A stretch of DNA of 64,000 bases. It comes from Glebionis coronaria. Lineage: Eukaryota; Streptophyta; Magnoliopsida; Asterales; Asteraceae. Positions 43,770 through 54,059 of the stretch are shown piece by piece. The position numbers and the translations under genes are program-made. The stretch is from NCBI GenBank assembly GCA_025667525.1, contig CM046875.1, positions 434,198,617-434,262,616 on the forward strand, given 5' to 3'. Position 1 is the first letter of the stretch. Each line of letters starts with the position of its first letter. The notes beneath the pieces were generated by a model that saw only the letters and a list, made by a program, of their open reading frames with translations, made no database searches and was not told where the DNA came from.

Positions 43770-46700
43770 ATGGCACCAAGATTTAACTCAGCAGAATTGG
43801 ATTTGGGGTTCAAGTCTCAACACAACATGATTGCTTATCTTGTTGCTGATAATACTTTGTTCCCTCAATACACTCAGATGGTGGAGTATTTGAATGCATC
43901 CCCTTTAAGGTATGCTCTTTCTCATGCACCACTCATTCCAGTCACACACATTAAACAGTTTTGGAACACTGTCAGTTCCACAACAGTTAATGGAGTGACA
44001 ACATTGACTTCTATTGTACATGGGAGACCTTGGGTGGTTACTGAGGCCTTGGTACGCCAGGCCTTGCATCTTAATGATGCTGATGGTATAACCATGCTTC
44101 CCATATCTGAAATAGAACAAGGGCTAAGGGCTTTGGGATACCCTATTCCTGATGAAGGTACTCTTAATAAGTACCATAAGCAGGAATTTCCCCCAGCCTG
44201 GAAGTACCTAATTCACATTCTCCTTCAATGTTTGAGTCCCAAATGTACTGCACACAATGAGATCAATAGATCCATTGCATCTGCTATTGTGTGTATTGCA
44301 ACAGGGCAAAATTATAATTGGTCTAAAATGATTTTTGAAGGAATGTGTAAAAACAAGGGGACAAAAATGACTTTAGCTTATCCCCGTTTTCTGCAAATGG
44401 TTTTTGATGCTCAACGATATTGTTCAAGGGATCACAATGACTTTTATAAGATCCCTGAACAAAAGAAGGCTATTTTTACCAAGATGAATTCACCACCTCA
44501 TAGAGACCTACCCTTAACCCCAGCCATGCTTGCTGTTATTGCAGCAGCACAACCCCAACCAGACCCCCAACCTCATATTGACCCTCAACCACAACTTGAG
44601 CCTATCCCTGAACCTTTACCCTCACCTGACCAAATGCAAATAGACCAAAATCCCTTTGACGCTGACACATCTAATGTGGGCGTTGATATGCCTATTTCCA
44701 CCACTGACACCCAACCATCACAAACCCAAACACCCCTTAACCAACCTACATCTACACCATCTTCTACACCATCTTCCACACCACCAGAATATAGGTTGAT
44801 TAAACGCCAAAGGACTGCTGGAGTGTTCTCCTCTGGTGGTCCTAGCCATGAAGCAGAGAGAACCACCACCACAAGTGTGGCTGGTGACCTGGATGAGGCT
44901 GGGACTATTGGTTCTGGCTTAGAAGCTGGCCAAGACAGTCCCACCATAATTAAGTCCTCATCCATGCCCAATGAACCTAACTTGGGAGGTCAAATTCCCA
45001 TTTTGGAAGAGGGCAGACTGGAACCAATGACGCTTTTAGAATTGACGGCTGTCTGCATTAGCTTGCAAAAGCAAAATGCAGACTTAGTACAAATTGTCAG
45101 TAACCAAGGCCTTGAACTCAAAGAATTGAGGGAGAGGATTGTTGTTTTGGAGAGTGCTCATTCAAGGGGAGGTATGGAGGAGTCTTCCAAAGGGGAGGAA
45201 GCAAGAAATCTGAGTGATAAGAGCAGTCAAGATGGTCAATCATTGGATATTGCTGAAGCTCTTACTACATTGAAGGAACAAAAAGGTTTTGATACGTCCT
45301 TAATCTCTCCAACAAATTTAAATTTTTCATTTACAGACATGTTGAGGGAGGTTACACAAGGCGCTGAGGGAAAATATTTGGGCGTTGACAAGGCAAATTT
45401 GGACGCTGACAGAAATATTTTGGGCGCTGATAGAGGAAATTTGGGCGTTGACAGATCTGCTGAAGGAGGTGATGTATTCCAGTCGTCATCTATCATCAAA
45501 GATGTTCCTACTCAGGTATTATCATCTACCTTACCAACAATTGAACCAACAGATAAGGGTAAGGGTAAGTTGGTAGAAGAAGTTGTTCCAAAGCATGCAG
45601 CTCAGATTGAATTTGATAGAAGATTGGCTGAGCAAATAATGGAACAAGGTGAGAAGGAAAAGTCACCATTTGTTGTGACTTCTGAAGAAGAAAGTGATGG
45701 AGCTAGCTCAGACTCAAGTGTGATGATTGTTGAACCAGAAAGACTTGAGTATGGTGATGAGCTTGCTAGGGAAAGGCTGAGAGATTTGAAGTTGCAAATT
45801 GATTTTGATATGCCAGAGGTAGTTCAGATGTACAATTCTTGGGAAGAAAGCTGCATGGATAATCCAGACTTGACCATTTCAGATCAGATATGGGGTTTGG
45901 AAATTCTTCTTGGAGTTCAGCAGGATTGTAAGGTGATGTTGAAGTACAGGGCAAGCAACATTCTCTCTGAATTGAAAAGGGATAGAAGGAAGCTCTATTT
46001 TATGTTGCTCAAATGTCATGGAGTTGGATGGACACATCAGAAGCTGAAGGCTTTGACATTTGATGAGTTGGAACATAGGGCTTATCCTATTTGGGTGAAA
46101 GTGCAGGAAGAGAACACTTTCAGACTTCTTTCAGATGAAAGAAAGGAGCAACTTGCAGAAGAGATGGCAATCAAGAAAGCTATGATAGTTCCTAGACCAG
46201 TGAAGAAGGGATTTGTTCTTGAGTTTCCAAAAGATATGTCTCAACTGTATCCAAGTGAAGCAATTATTAGAAAGAGCCTCAAGCTCTCCCCATTAGAAGC
46301 TTCAGATATGGTTCATGTGTTACCACTAGATTCCAGGAATCCAATTATAAGTTATGAGGAAGATGAATGTGGATTCTGGAAAATTGGAAGATTTGGCAAG
46401 GAGGTACACACTTTTACCACTCTCATATCTTTATTTGCAAGTTGTGACAGAGAAGACTTGGTAGACCTTTGGAGGTTGTTGGAGACCAAGTATGAGGCTG
46501 AAGCACCAACTTCAGCCAATGGAATAAAACTTTGGACCACATTCAAAAGAATGTGTGGGACAAATGAAGAAGATCCTGAAATATGGAAGGATCTTGAAGA
46601 TGACCTCAGTGGTCTTCAATGGAGGTTATATTCAGCTGCTGGTGTATACCATTTGAGTTCTACAAAGTTTGCTGAGTATTTGCTTGTAGATGCTCAGTAT

Positions 46701-46838
46701 TTCATATCCAAGGCTGTTTTGGAGAAGATGAAGGACACCCAGTTGGAGATAGACTACACAAGTGACGTGGCAAAGAATTTGATCAGATTTATTTATTACC
46801 AATATGATAAGGTTTGTCAGACTCCTCCAAGTTCTTAA
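43770..46838 (+). CDS. K2 third ORF (1022 aa), env-like position, function unknown
   Basis: An intact sense ORF between pol and the 3' LTR, the position of the env-like ORF of Sireviruses. Similar Asteraceae proteins are, from memory, often mislabelled 'synaptobrevin, longin-like'. Residues 1-230 form a compact conserved-looking domain (FWNTVSSTTVNG, IHILLQCLSPK, AYPRFLQMV). Pro/Gln-rich and Ser/Thr-rich linkers follow (~245-400), then a coiled coil (~425-475), a GVDK/DADR repeat block (~530-555), acidic sequence, and a helical C-terminal half (~650-1015). I see no signal peptide or membrane helix, so it is not an obvious envelope glycoprotein. ATG 43770 follows the candidate promoter. Confidence 0.85.
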   Translation: MAPRFNSAELDLGFKSQHNMIAYLVADNTLFPQYTQMVEYLNASPLRYALSHAPLIPVTHIKQFWNTVSSTTVNGVTTLTSIVHGRPWVVTEALVRQALHLNDADGITMLPISEIEQGLRALGYPIPDEGTLNKYHKQEFPPAWKYLIHILLQCLSPKCTAHNEINRSIASAIVCIATGQNYNWSKMIFEGMCKNKGTKMTLAYPRFLQMVFDAQRYCSRDHNDFYKIPEQKKAIFTKMNSPPHRDLPLTPAMLAVIAAAQPQPDPQPHIDPQPQLEPIPEPLPSPDQMQIDQNPFDADTSNVGVDMPISTTDTQPSQTQTPLNQPTSTPSSTPSSTPPEYRLIKRQRTAGVFSSGGPSHEAERTTTTSVAGDLDEAGTIGSGLEAGQDSPTIIKSSSMPNEPNLGGQIPILEEGRLEPMTLLELTAVCISLQKQNADLVQIVSNQGLELKELRERIVVLESAHSRGGMEESSKGEEARNLSDKSSQDGQSLDIAEALTTLKEQKGFDTSLISPTNLNFSFTDMLREVTQGAEGKYLGVDKANLDADRNILGADRGNLGVDRSAEGGDVFQSSSIIKDVPTQVLSSTLPTIEPTDKGKGKLVEEVVPKHAAQIEFDRRLAEQIMEQGEKEKSPFVVTSEEESDGASSDSSVMIVEPERLEYGDELARERLRDLKLQIDFDMPEVVQMYNSWEESCMDNPDLTISDQIWGLEILLGVQQDCKVMLKYRASNILSELKRDRRKLYFMLLKCHGVGWTHQKLKALTFDELEHRAYPIWVKVQEENTFRLLSDERKEQLAEEMAIKKAMIVPRPVKKGFVLEFPKDMSQLYPSEAIIRKSLKLSPLEASDMVHVLPLDSRNPIISYEEDECGFWKIGRFGKEVHTFTTLISLFASCDREDLVDLWRLLETKYEAEAPTSANGIKLWTTFKRMCGTNEEDPEIWKDLEDDLSGLQWRLYSAAGVYHLSSTKFAEYLLVDAQYFISKAVLEKMKDTQLEIDYTSDVAKNLIRFIYYQYDKVCQTPPSS

Positions 46839-46879
46839 TGTTTATTCAGAAACTTGATCATAAGAGTGGATATCAAGTT

Positions 46880-46890
46880 TAGGGGAGGAT
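46880..46890 (+). promoter_or_regulatory. K2 polypurine tract
   Basis: TAGGGGAGGAT immediately before the 3' LTR TG at 46891; primes plus-strand DNA. Confidence 0.88.
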
Positions 46891-47411
46891 TGTTGGGAAT
46901 AAATTTAGGCCAGAACACTTGAACGCTGACAAGAACAACTCAAGCGTTGACAAGAGCAAAGTGAGCGCTGACAGCATAAGCGTTGACAAGATAAAGTCAA
47001 GCGTTGACAGATTGAAGACAAGCACTGATGGAAGATGTGAGCTACACGTTTATTATATTCTAGATTACTTCTAGTAAGGATAGAAACGACAATGTATTTT
47101 CTATGTTTATCTTTACCTAGAATAGTTGATTCGTAGCTTATTGTACAAGACTTCTTGTTCTATAAAAGAAGATCTTTTAGGTTAATGTTTAATATCAGTT
47201 TTCATAGTATTCGCAAGTTAAACCTTTCATTGTAATCAACAAGATTATTCTAATACAAGTGAAAGTTTGTTTAACATCATTGTGTTTTAGATCAAGTGTT
47301 AATTCCACATAACACTTTGTTACTTTATTTATAAGCAAAGGTTTCTCTACGTGTTATACTTGATCTAATCTCGTATACACAAAGCTAATCGATCTAAGTT
47401 TGGGATCAACA
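46891..47411 (+). repeat. K2 3' LTR 'Y' (521 bp)
   Basis: TGTTGGGAAT...GATCAACA with a terminal TGTTG/CAACA inverted repeat. Six GCGCTGAC/GCGTTGAC motifs lie in U3 (46921-47036); TATA TATAAAAG at 47161-47168. It has no counterpart at the left end of K2. Confidence 0.88.
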
Positions 47412-48946
47412 GTTCATGAAATAATGGTCTTCTCTTCATAATAGGAATTTATTCACTTGAAGTTTTGAGAGATTCTTCATATTTGGACCACGACCTTCTT
47501 CATTTTTCTCCAATCTTTATTTGGGATTTTGATATACAACGATCCGCCTCCTTTTTGGACTTGGATCTATTTATCCTCATACCTTGCTAGGGTCTTTTCG
47601 GATAGACTTCTCCATGATCTTTAGGGGAGTATTTGCTTTTCGTCATGTGTCTCGATCCTTCATATTGATTTTTGATAAATGATTCTTCACATCACTTGGG
47701 ATCTTTAGCAACAAAATGTTGCCCTCATGCCTTGTTAGGGCCTTTTCGGACTCGCCAATCTTCGTATCCCGCTTCAATAAGTTATGCCTTTGCTATGAAC
47801 TCTAATCCATACCGAGCAACTTTTAAACGATCTTGGGCTAGAAGCTAAGTAACTTTTCAAATCGTACAACCTTATTTATTGCAGATAAATTTATTAGCAA
47901 GCGATGGGAGAATAGGCTTATAATTAACTCACATAAATTCACGAAAGAATACCAAACTTATAATTGACTCTATCATCTCTCGTTCTCCACAGTTTAAAAT
48001 CTCAAGGAATGAGACTCGTGGATGCTTAGCCTATTAAATCAAAGTTTTGGGTTTTCGAGTCATCTATAGGATCTTGCAAACTCTTAGACTTTTTCAAGTT
48101 TAGAATCCGCATTTTAAAGTTCCCTTGATAAACGACTCTCTAGGATCAATTATAGGAACTTGCGAAAAGTTCTTGTTTTTAACCCGTGAGAGTTAAGACT
48201 TTCGCGTTTTATAGCTCCCTATATAAAAGCCTAGCAAAACTTGACTTAAACATGTTAAGGATACTAGCAAGAGTAAACTTAGATAAGTAAACTCGGGTTG
48301 AGTCAAAAGATTCACAACGTTTGAAAATTAAAACCACTTTATTAAAATTTATTCTAGCAAAGAAAGAAAATAACTATACAAAGGGAAAAACTAATAGGCC
48401 AAAATAGATCAAAAATTTTGAAAAATGTCGAAAAATAGATTTTCCGGTTAAAATGAGGACAAATACAAGGAAAAGACCACTTAACTTCGATAGAAGTCCC
48501 CCCTACATAAAATATAAACATTGGCCTCAATGTTTAAGCATGTGGGAGTAAACTACCCTATACTTAGGACATCGTGTACGTTGTTTAAATCTTGCTAAGG
48601 AAAAGACAACTAACGAGATTCCTATTTAAATATTGAGAAAATATAAAATAGTGAATCAAAAAGAGTTTAGGAGAGAACCGGGAAAATGGGAACACGGAAT
48701 CACGGGTCGTCAAAAATCATCAAGAGTAGATCATTGAGCGCTTGAATCCCTGAATATGAGAAGAAAGGAAATAGAAAACACCAACGGGTCTCCCCTACAC
48801 TTAGGATAAAGAAAGCTAAAAGATAGATACTTGGGTTGCCTCCCAAGAAGCGCTTGATTTTTGATCACCAAGTCGTGAGCATGACTCGACCTTGATTAGC
48901 ATAGGAAGAAGCATGAAACATATCCACCGGGATCAAATACATAGTT
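47412..48946 (-). other. G3 unit 1, 3' non-coding region, part beyond K2
   Basis: Starts with the right TSD copy GTTCA and continues the sequence broken at 35261. It holds the second PPT/stem-loop region (48498-48560; the tract is degraded to CCCCTACATAA here) and further CCCCTACACTT copies. No gene. Confidence 0.85.
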
Positions 48947-51900
48947 TTAGTCCATCAAATGGCACAAGCTTAAGGCGAACAAGGCAAGCCAAAGAAGAGT
49001 AGGCAAGGTTCCCTTAAGCAAAGATGGAGCACTGTGGGAGCAAGGGTGAAGCGGTGCAAGCATATCTTCATAAGTTCCAAAGATATTTCCTTTTATTTCA
49101 TCAGACAGATACTGAGATGGCTGAAGAATATCGAAACCGGGGTCGAACACCTTTTCCTTTAGGGGAAAATAGCACTCAGGCTCAGCAGAATTTGAAAAAC
49201 ATCCGCGAAGAAAATGCACAACCTCGTCCTCAGAAGGTGGACACAGAGGTGTCAAATCATACGTGTTGCGGATGTTGGTGTCGTCCGGTTGCTTCTCCTT
49301 TGAAAGAATTTTCTTTAAATCCGAAGTAGGATCAAGACCATAATCATTAAAGTCTAAAGGAGGAGCATCACTCTCATAAGGGAAGTATGTATTGAGAAAA
49401 GTAGAGAAGTCTTCCTCAAATGAGTAGTGATCCAAAGTAGGATCAAGTGATGGCGGAGGATCTTCATCATGTGAAGAATCACTCGAAAGAGTATCGGCCT
49501 CGTCAAAATCATCATAGGTGGGCATGTCGGGATACTCGGAAGTAAAATCATCATAATCATCTCCATCGATGCTAGAATCATCATCATAAGCATCATATAT
49601 CGGTGGAGAATCATATATGGGTGAAGGTTCCAAATTGGGGAGGGAATCATCCACATCATCGTGAAACAGTGGATTATCATTGCAAGACTCGAATAGAGGA
49701 TTGTTGTAGACGACAAAATCATCAAGCACATTAATCATATTTACTGATTCTCTTCCATAGGATTTGCTTGTAAGCTTCCCCATTTCAAACACTTGTGCAT
49801 CATCCCCGACTTTTAAGATGAGCTCACACTTATCCACATCAATTAAAGCTCTACCGGTTCTCAAAAATGGGCGCCCACGTATTAACGGAATACGAGGGTC
49901 CATTTCATAATCAACAACGACAAAGTCGACCGGAAAAATGAATGTGCCAACTTTAATGAACACATCTTCGGCAATAGAGTGCGATTGGCTAGCTCAAGAT
50001 TCATTTTGGTGGGTGTAAGGTCGGGCAATAATAACTTTTTCCAAACAATTAAAGGCATCAAATTTATACTTGCCCCGAGGTCGGCTAAGGCAGTAAATTT
50101 GTCGGTTTGGTTAAAGGTACAAGGTAGTACAAAACGACTGGGATCTCCAAGTTTCTCTGGAAGTTCTTTAAGAAGGACGGCAGAACAATTTTCATTCAAT
50201 CGAGTATTAACAAACTCGGCCATCTTCTCCTTCTTATTAAGCAATTCCTTAAACATCTTGACAAATTTAGGCATTTGTGCTAGAGCTTCAACAAGGGGAA
50301 AAGTGACAGTCATTTCCGAAACTTTCTTCAAATAGTTTGACACTTGAATGTCATCCTTGGTGTGCATTTTGGCCTTGCCTAAGCGAGATGGATAAGGAAT
50401 ATTGGGTTTGGGTGGTGAAGGTGTAGAAGGTAAAGGTTGAGATGTTGAAGGTGGGGTTGGTGGAGGATTCTTGGTGGGTACTTGATCCCGACGAGGCGGA
50501 GACGGTAATGGTGTACTAATACTAGGTGTGGGAGTAGTAGGGATAAATGGTGGTGGAGGAGGTGTGCATGGTGTAACTGGGGGTGGGATAGATGGTCCTA
50601 CTAAAGTAACTCCACTACGGGTAGTAATAGCAATCACATTCGCTCGCGGATTGGTGACGGTGTTTGAAGGTAGAGAACTCGAGGTAGAGGGTTGAGTTGT
50701 GGGCAAGAAACTAGCCAACATATTCTTCAAATCATTCGTCTGATTGCTGAAGGAGGATTGTATATCATTTCGAAGCTCGGATCTAATGTCATTCCCTTGC
50801 TTGGTGATATCCCCTTTCAAATTGATAATTTGGCTCTACAGATTCTTAATTTGCTCTCCTTGGGTTCTCATTAAAGCTTCAACATCTTGATTCATGGGTG
50901 GGGCTTGTTGAGCGGGTGGGTGATAAGGATTAGAAGCTCGAGGTGGGATTTGGTTGCTTCTAGTGTAGTTGTTGTTGGGGTTTTGGTTTTGAGGAGAAAA
51001 ACCGGGTGAAAGGTAGTTGTTGGACCGGTAATTAGAAAATTTCTATCCCCTTGAGGTCGGGCTTGGTAATTTTCCGGTGAATAATTACCATAAGCCGCAT
51101 ACACGTTTTCTGGATTTCCTTGAGTAGAAGGACAATTAGTGTATGAGTGGGGACCGCTGCATGTCTCACAAGGATTAGCCACCGCTTTAACTTGTTGTTG
51201 GTTTGTAGCAAGGAGCAAGATATTTTTGTTCATTTCGGCCATCATGCGGGTGAATTCGGTCATGTCGGGGTTTGCTGAAGTAGAAGAAACATTGACTCTC
51301 GGGTTGTTCCTTGAAGAAGCGGAGGAATCCCATTTTTTGTGATGAGTAGTCATGTTTTCAATAAGCTCTCTACACTCCTCGGGTCTCCTTTTCATAAATG
51401 TGCCACCGGCGGCTGCATTAATCGTATCACGATCACGAAAAGTCAAACCGTTGTAGAAAGTATCAATTAAGGTCATAGGGAGCATGTTGTGGTTTGGGCA
51501 ACGATCGATCAAAACATTATATCTTTCCCAAGCCTCAAAGAGAGATTCATCGGGTTCTTACATGAAACCGCTGATTTGATTGCGAAGGCTCGTGACCATG
51601 GATGGTGGAAAGTAGCGCGACAAAAAGCGTTGAGTCATGTCATCCCAAGTATGAATGGAATTCTTCGGGAGACGATCAAACCATTTCTCGGCATGGTGTG
51701 ATAAAGTATGTGGAAAGAGTTGAAGGCGAAGAACATCCATTGTGGCACCGGGCAACTTCATGCTTTGAGTAATAGTAATGAATTTGTCGAGGTGTTTGTT
51801 GGCATCATCATCAGGCAATCCTCGGAATGGATTAGTTTGCACTTGCTGGACCATGTGATGCTTCAACGAAAACTCCGGAGCTGTGATTTGCATCGGCGCA

Positions 51901-52085
51901 ATCGGTCCTCCTCGTCCAAACATAGTGGGTTGACAAAGTTCCTCCATTGTCCGAAGATCGGGCTGTGGAAGAACATTGTTGTTGTTATTATTGAGGTGCG
52001 GTGGATTATTGTTGTTGTTCACACCTACCATACCTAAATCCTCAGGAGTCTCGGTCTCTTGATAATTAGAAGATCTAGTACGCAT
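48947..52085 (-). pseudogene. G3 unit 1 gag-protease, broken
   Basis: The same protein as in G2 (probable ATG 52085, MRTRSSNYQE). Breaks, in order: TAA at about 51558 where unit 2 has CAA; 1-bp loss near 51035; TAG near 50837 where unit 2 has CAG; 16-bp deletion near 49986 removing the AYPVG region just after the protease core. Knuckle (CETCSGPHSYTNC), protease ALADLGAS and the acidic C-terminus are still recognisable. No RT or integrase. Confidence 0.9.
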
Positions 52086-52319
52086 ACACCTACAAAGGCA
52101 AAAGAAAAGATACCAAACACAAAGAGAATATATATACTCTATAAAGAAAATAAAATCTTTTTGGATTTTTGAAAATTTGTAATTTTTATTGATTTTTAAC
52201 AATTTTTAATTTTTATGGGTTTTTTAGAAATTTTTAAGCAAGAAAATAACGCTCACGAATGAACGGATCCCAAAAAGCAACGCGTCTCTCACAGAAAACC
52301 TTAATCTTTACGAAAAGAG

Positions 52320-52334
52320 CCGGCAGCAGCGCCA
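52320..52334 (-). promoter_or_regulatory. Primer binding site left of LTRb (G3 unit 1)
   Basis: Minus TGGCGCTGCTGCCGG, tRNA-Asp type with mismatches, 2 bp from LTRb; makes LTRb the 5' LTR of unit 1. Confidence 0.85.
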
Positions 52335-52336
52335 TT

Positions 52337-54059
52337 TGATACTAGGTTTTTACCTGGTAAGAAAGTTCGTTATAGTGGTCTAATCGAATTGATAACTGGT
52401 TAACTATGCGACTCAGCTATCTTTTGGTGGAAACAAAGATTTGTCGTTGTAGTATATTTAAATTGCAAGACATTAAATAGATGACGGTTAATTAAATCTA
52501 AAACTAATTAAAACTTAAATTGTGCAATATTAAAACTTTGAAAAGTAAAATGATTAAATGACTTGAAATTAAAGCGTGACGAAAATTAAAATTTGACACA
52601 GTATTAAAAATGTAACTTAAAAATCAAACAAAGCAAAATATAATCCCAAACCCAAGATCATCGGAATGTCAGATCGGAAAGCTGTCACCATGCCCATCGA
52701 AATCCAGATCGCAATGTGTCTATCGGAATGTATAAAACTAGGTCTATCGGATTAAGGAAAAGTGCTATCTATCAGAATGTAGATCGCAATGTGTTAGATC
52801 GCAATCCTCAGATAGGAAATTTGCTAAGGAAAATCGGGCAGCACTTCGACTTAGAAAACCTCAAGAGCCGTCGGAATATGCGATCGCAATATGCGATCGC
52901 AATCCCAGATCGGAATGAGGGGGTAAACTCTAGATCGCAATGACGTCGGAATCCAAAACCCTTGTCCCAATTCTGTCACAATCGGAATGTGGCTAAGTAG
53001 AGCTGTCGCAATATGTAGTATCCCTTACTTTCCGATGGAGAACAAATTCGCCAATACGCACACGAACCAAATAAGCTAGAACTAATAAGCTGATTTCTAA
53101 GACTTAGATGAAATGGAAATAGAACGAGATAATAAGCAACAAATTTAAAATCTTTTCAAACACGAAATAAGAAAATGAAATAAGCAAACTTTTTAGAAAA
53201 ATGAAACTTTTTAGAGAACTTAGAAAAACAAATAAGCTAAGTATGAAACAAGCCAATAAGATTGTCAAACTTATAGCTTCTCTTATACAAAAACTTAGAC
53301 AAAAGTAAAAAGGTAAACTTTTTAGTAAAATAAGCAAAGAGATTAAGCAACTTCTTGCTTAATCCGACTTTTAAAACAAACCAAAAACAAGAGAAAGGTA
53401 GAAAGAGAATGATAAAAGAAACTTGATCAAAAGTAAATAAAGATTAAAGCAACAAAATGAAGAACACTTACTTGGAATTAAAGGTATTAAAGGTGCAAGA
53501 CAATTAAATAAATGACATGTATTTAAATATGCAAGAAATTAAAATGGAAGAGCTAATTGTCACACTTAGCCAACAAAAACAAATGAAAGGAAAATGGATC
53601 CTATTTATAGGAGATTAGGGAGGTGCTTAGAGGAAGCTTCCTCCCCTCTTTCTTCTTTCTTTAATTGTCATTAAGTCCTTAATCTTCTTAATTTTTTACT
53701 TTAACGACTTTGTCTTGGGATTTCTAAACTCGTCTTGTAATTTCTTCAATAATTTAGACTTGAGTTCTTCGGCTTTTAGTAAACTTCCGTCTTTTGACTT
53801 TTTCTTCGATAAATCTTCAGAATTGGTCTTGGACTTCCGTTCTTTTTGCACTCTTGATTTCTTGACTTCGTCTTTTGTCTTTTTCTTCGATAAAAGCCCG
53901 TGAATGCCTGTGTTTTCTCCCCTTTTCACAATTTCGTCCTAAATCACAACAAAACACAAACCACGCATAATTCCGACATTTAAGACATAAAATACATGTT
54001 TTGGCTCGGTTATTATTGTAGTTAAGTGGTAAAAAGAATGGGTGTTTACACACGTATCA
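52337..54059 (-). repeat. G3 LTRb (1723 bp), shared by units 1 and 2
   Basis: Primer site on its left, polypurine tract (AATCCCCTACACCTG) on its right. TATA CTATAAATAG at 53610-53601. Colinear with LTRa and LTRc with scattered differences. Confidence 0.93.

Larger units (their letters stand above)
35262..47411 (+). mobile_element. K2: 12.15-kb Sirevirus-like Ty1/copia element with chimeric ends
   Basis: Starts TGTGGAACC, ends GATCAACA and is flanked by GTTCA. Plus-strand order: inverted foreign LTR and hairpin (35262-35925), Met-tRNA primer site, telobox-rich leader, gag, pol, third ORF, polypurine tract and 3' LTR. All three ORFs are intact. A long third ORF after pol is a feature of Sireviruses. 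The left and right LTRs are unrelated, which no standard cycle produces. A GCGCTGAC-type motif recurs from gag to the 3' LTR. Confidence 0.9.

Noticed and set aside
43770..46838. Third ORF of K2 as a host synaptobrevin/longin-like gene
   Set aside because: It lies inside the K2 boundaries, carries the K2 motif and is followed directly by the polypurine tract and LTR; the host name is a known type of annotation carry-over.
46891..47411. Pairing the K2 3' LTR with LTR X as diverged copies
   Set aside because: Beyond TGTTGGG the two share no alignable sequence, and the TATA context and lengths (521 and 419 bp) differ.
49024..49329. Plus-strand ORF of 101 codons conserved at 56234-56539 and 63405-63671
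   Set aside because: It is antisense to the gag-protease C-terminus and its conservation follows from the coding strand.
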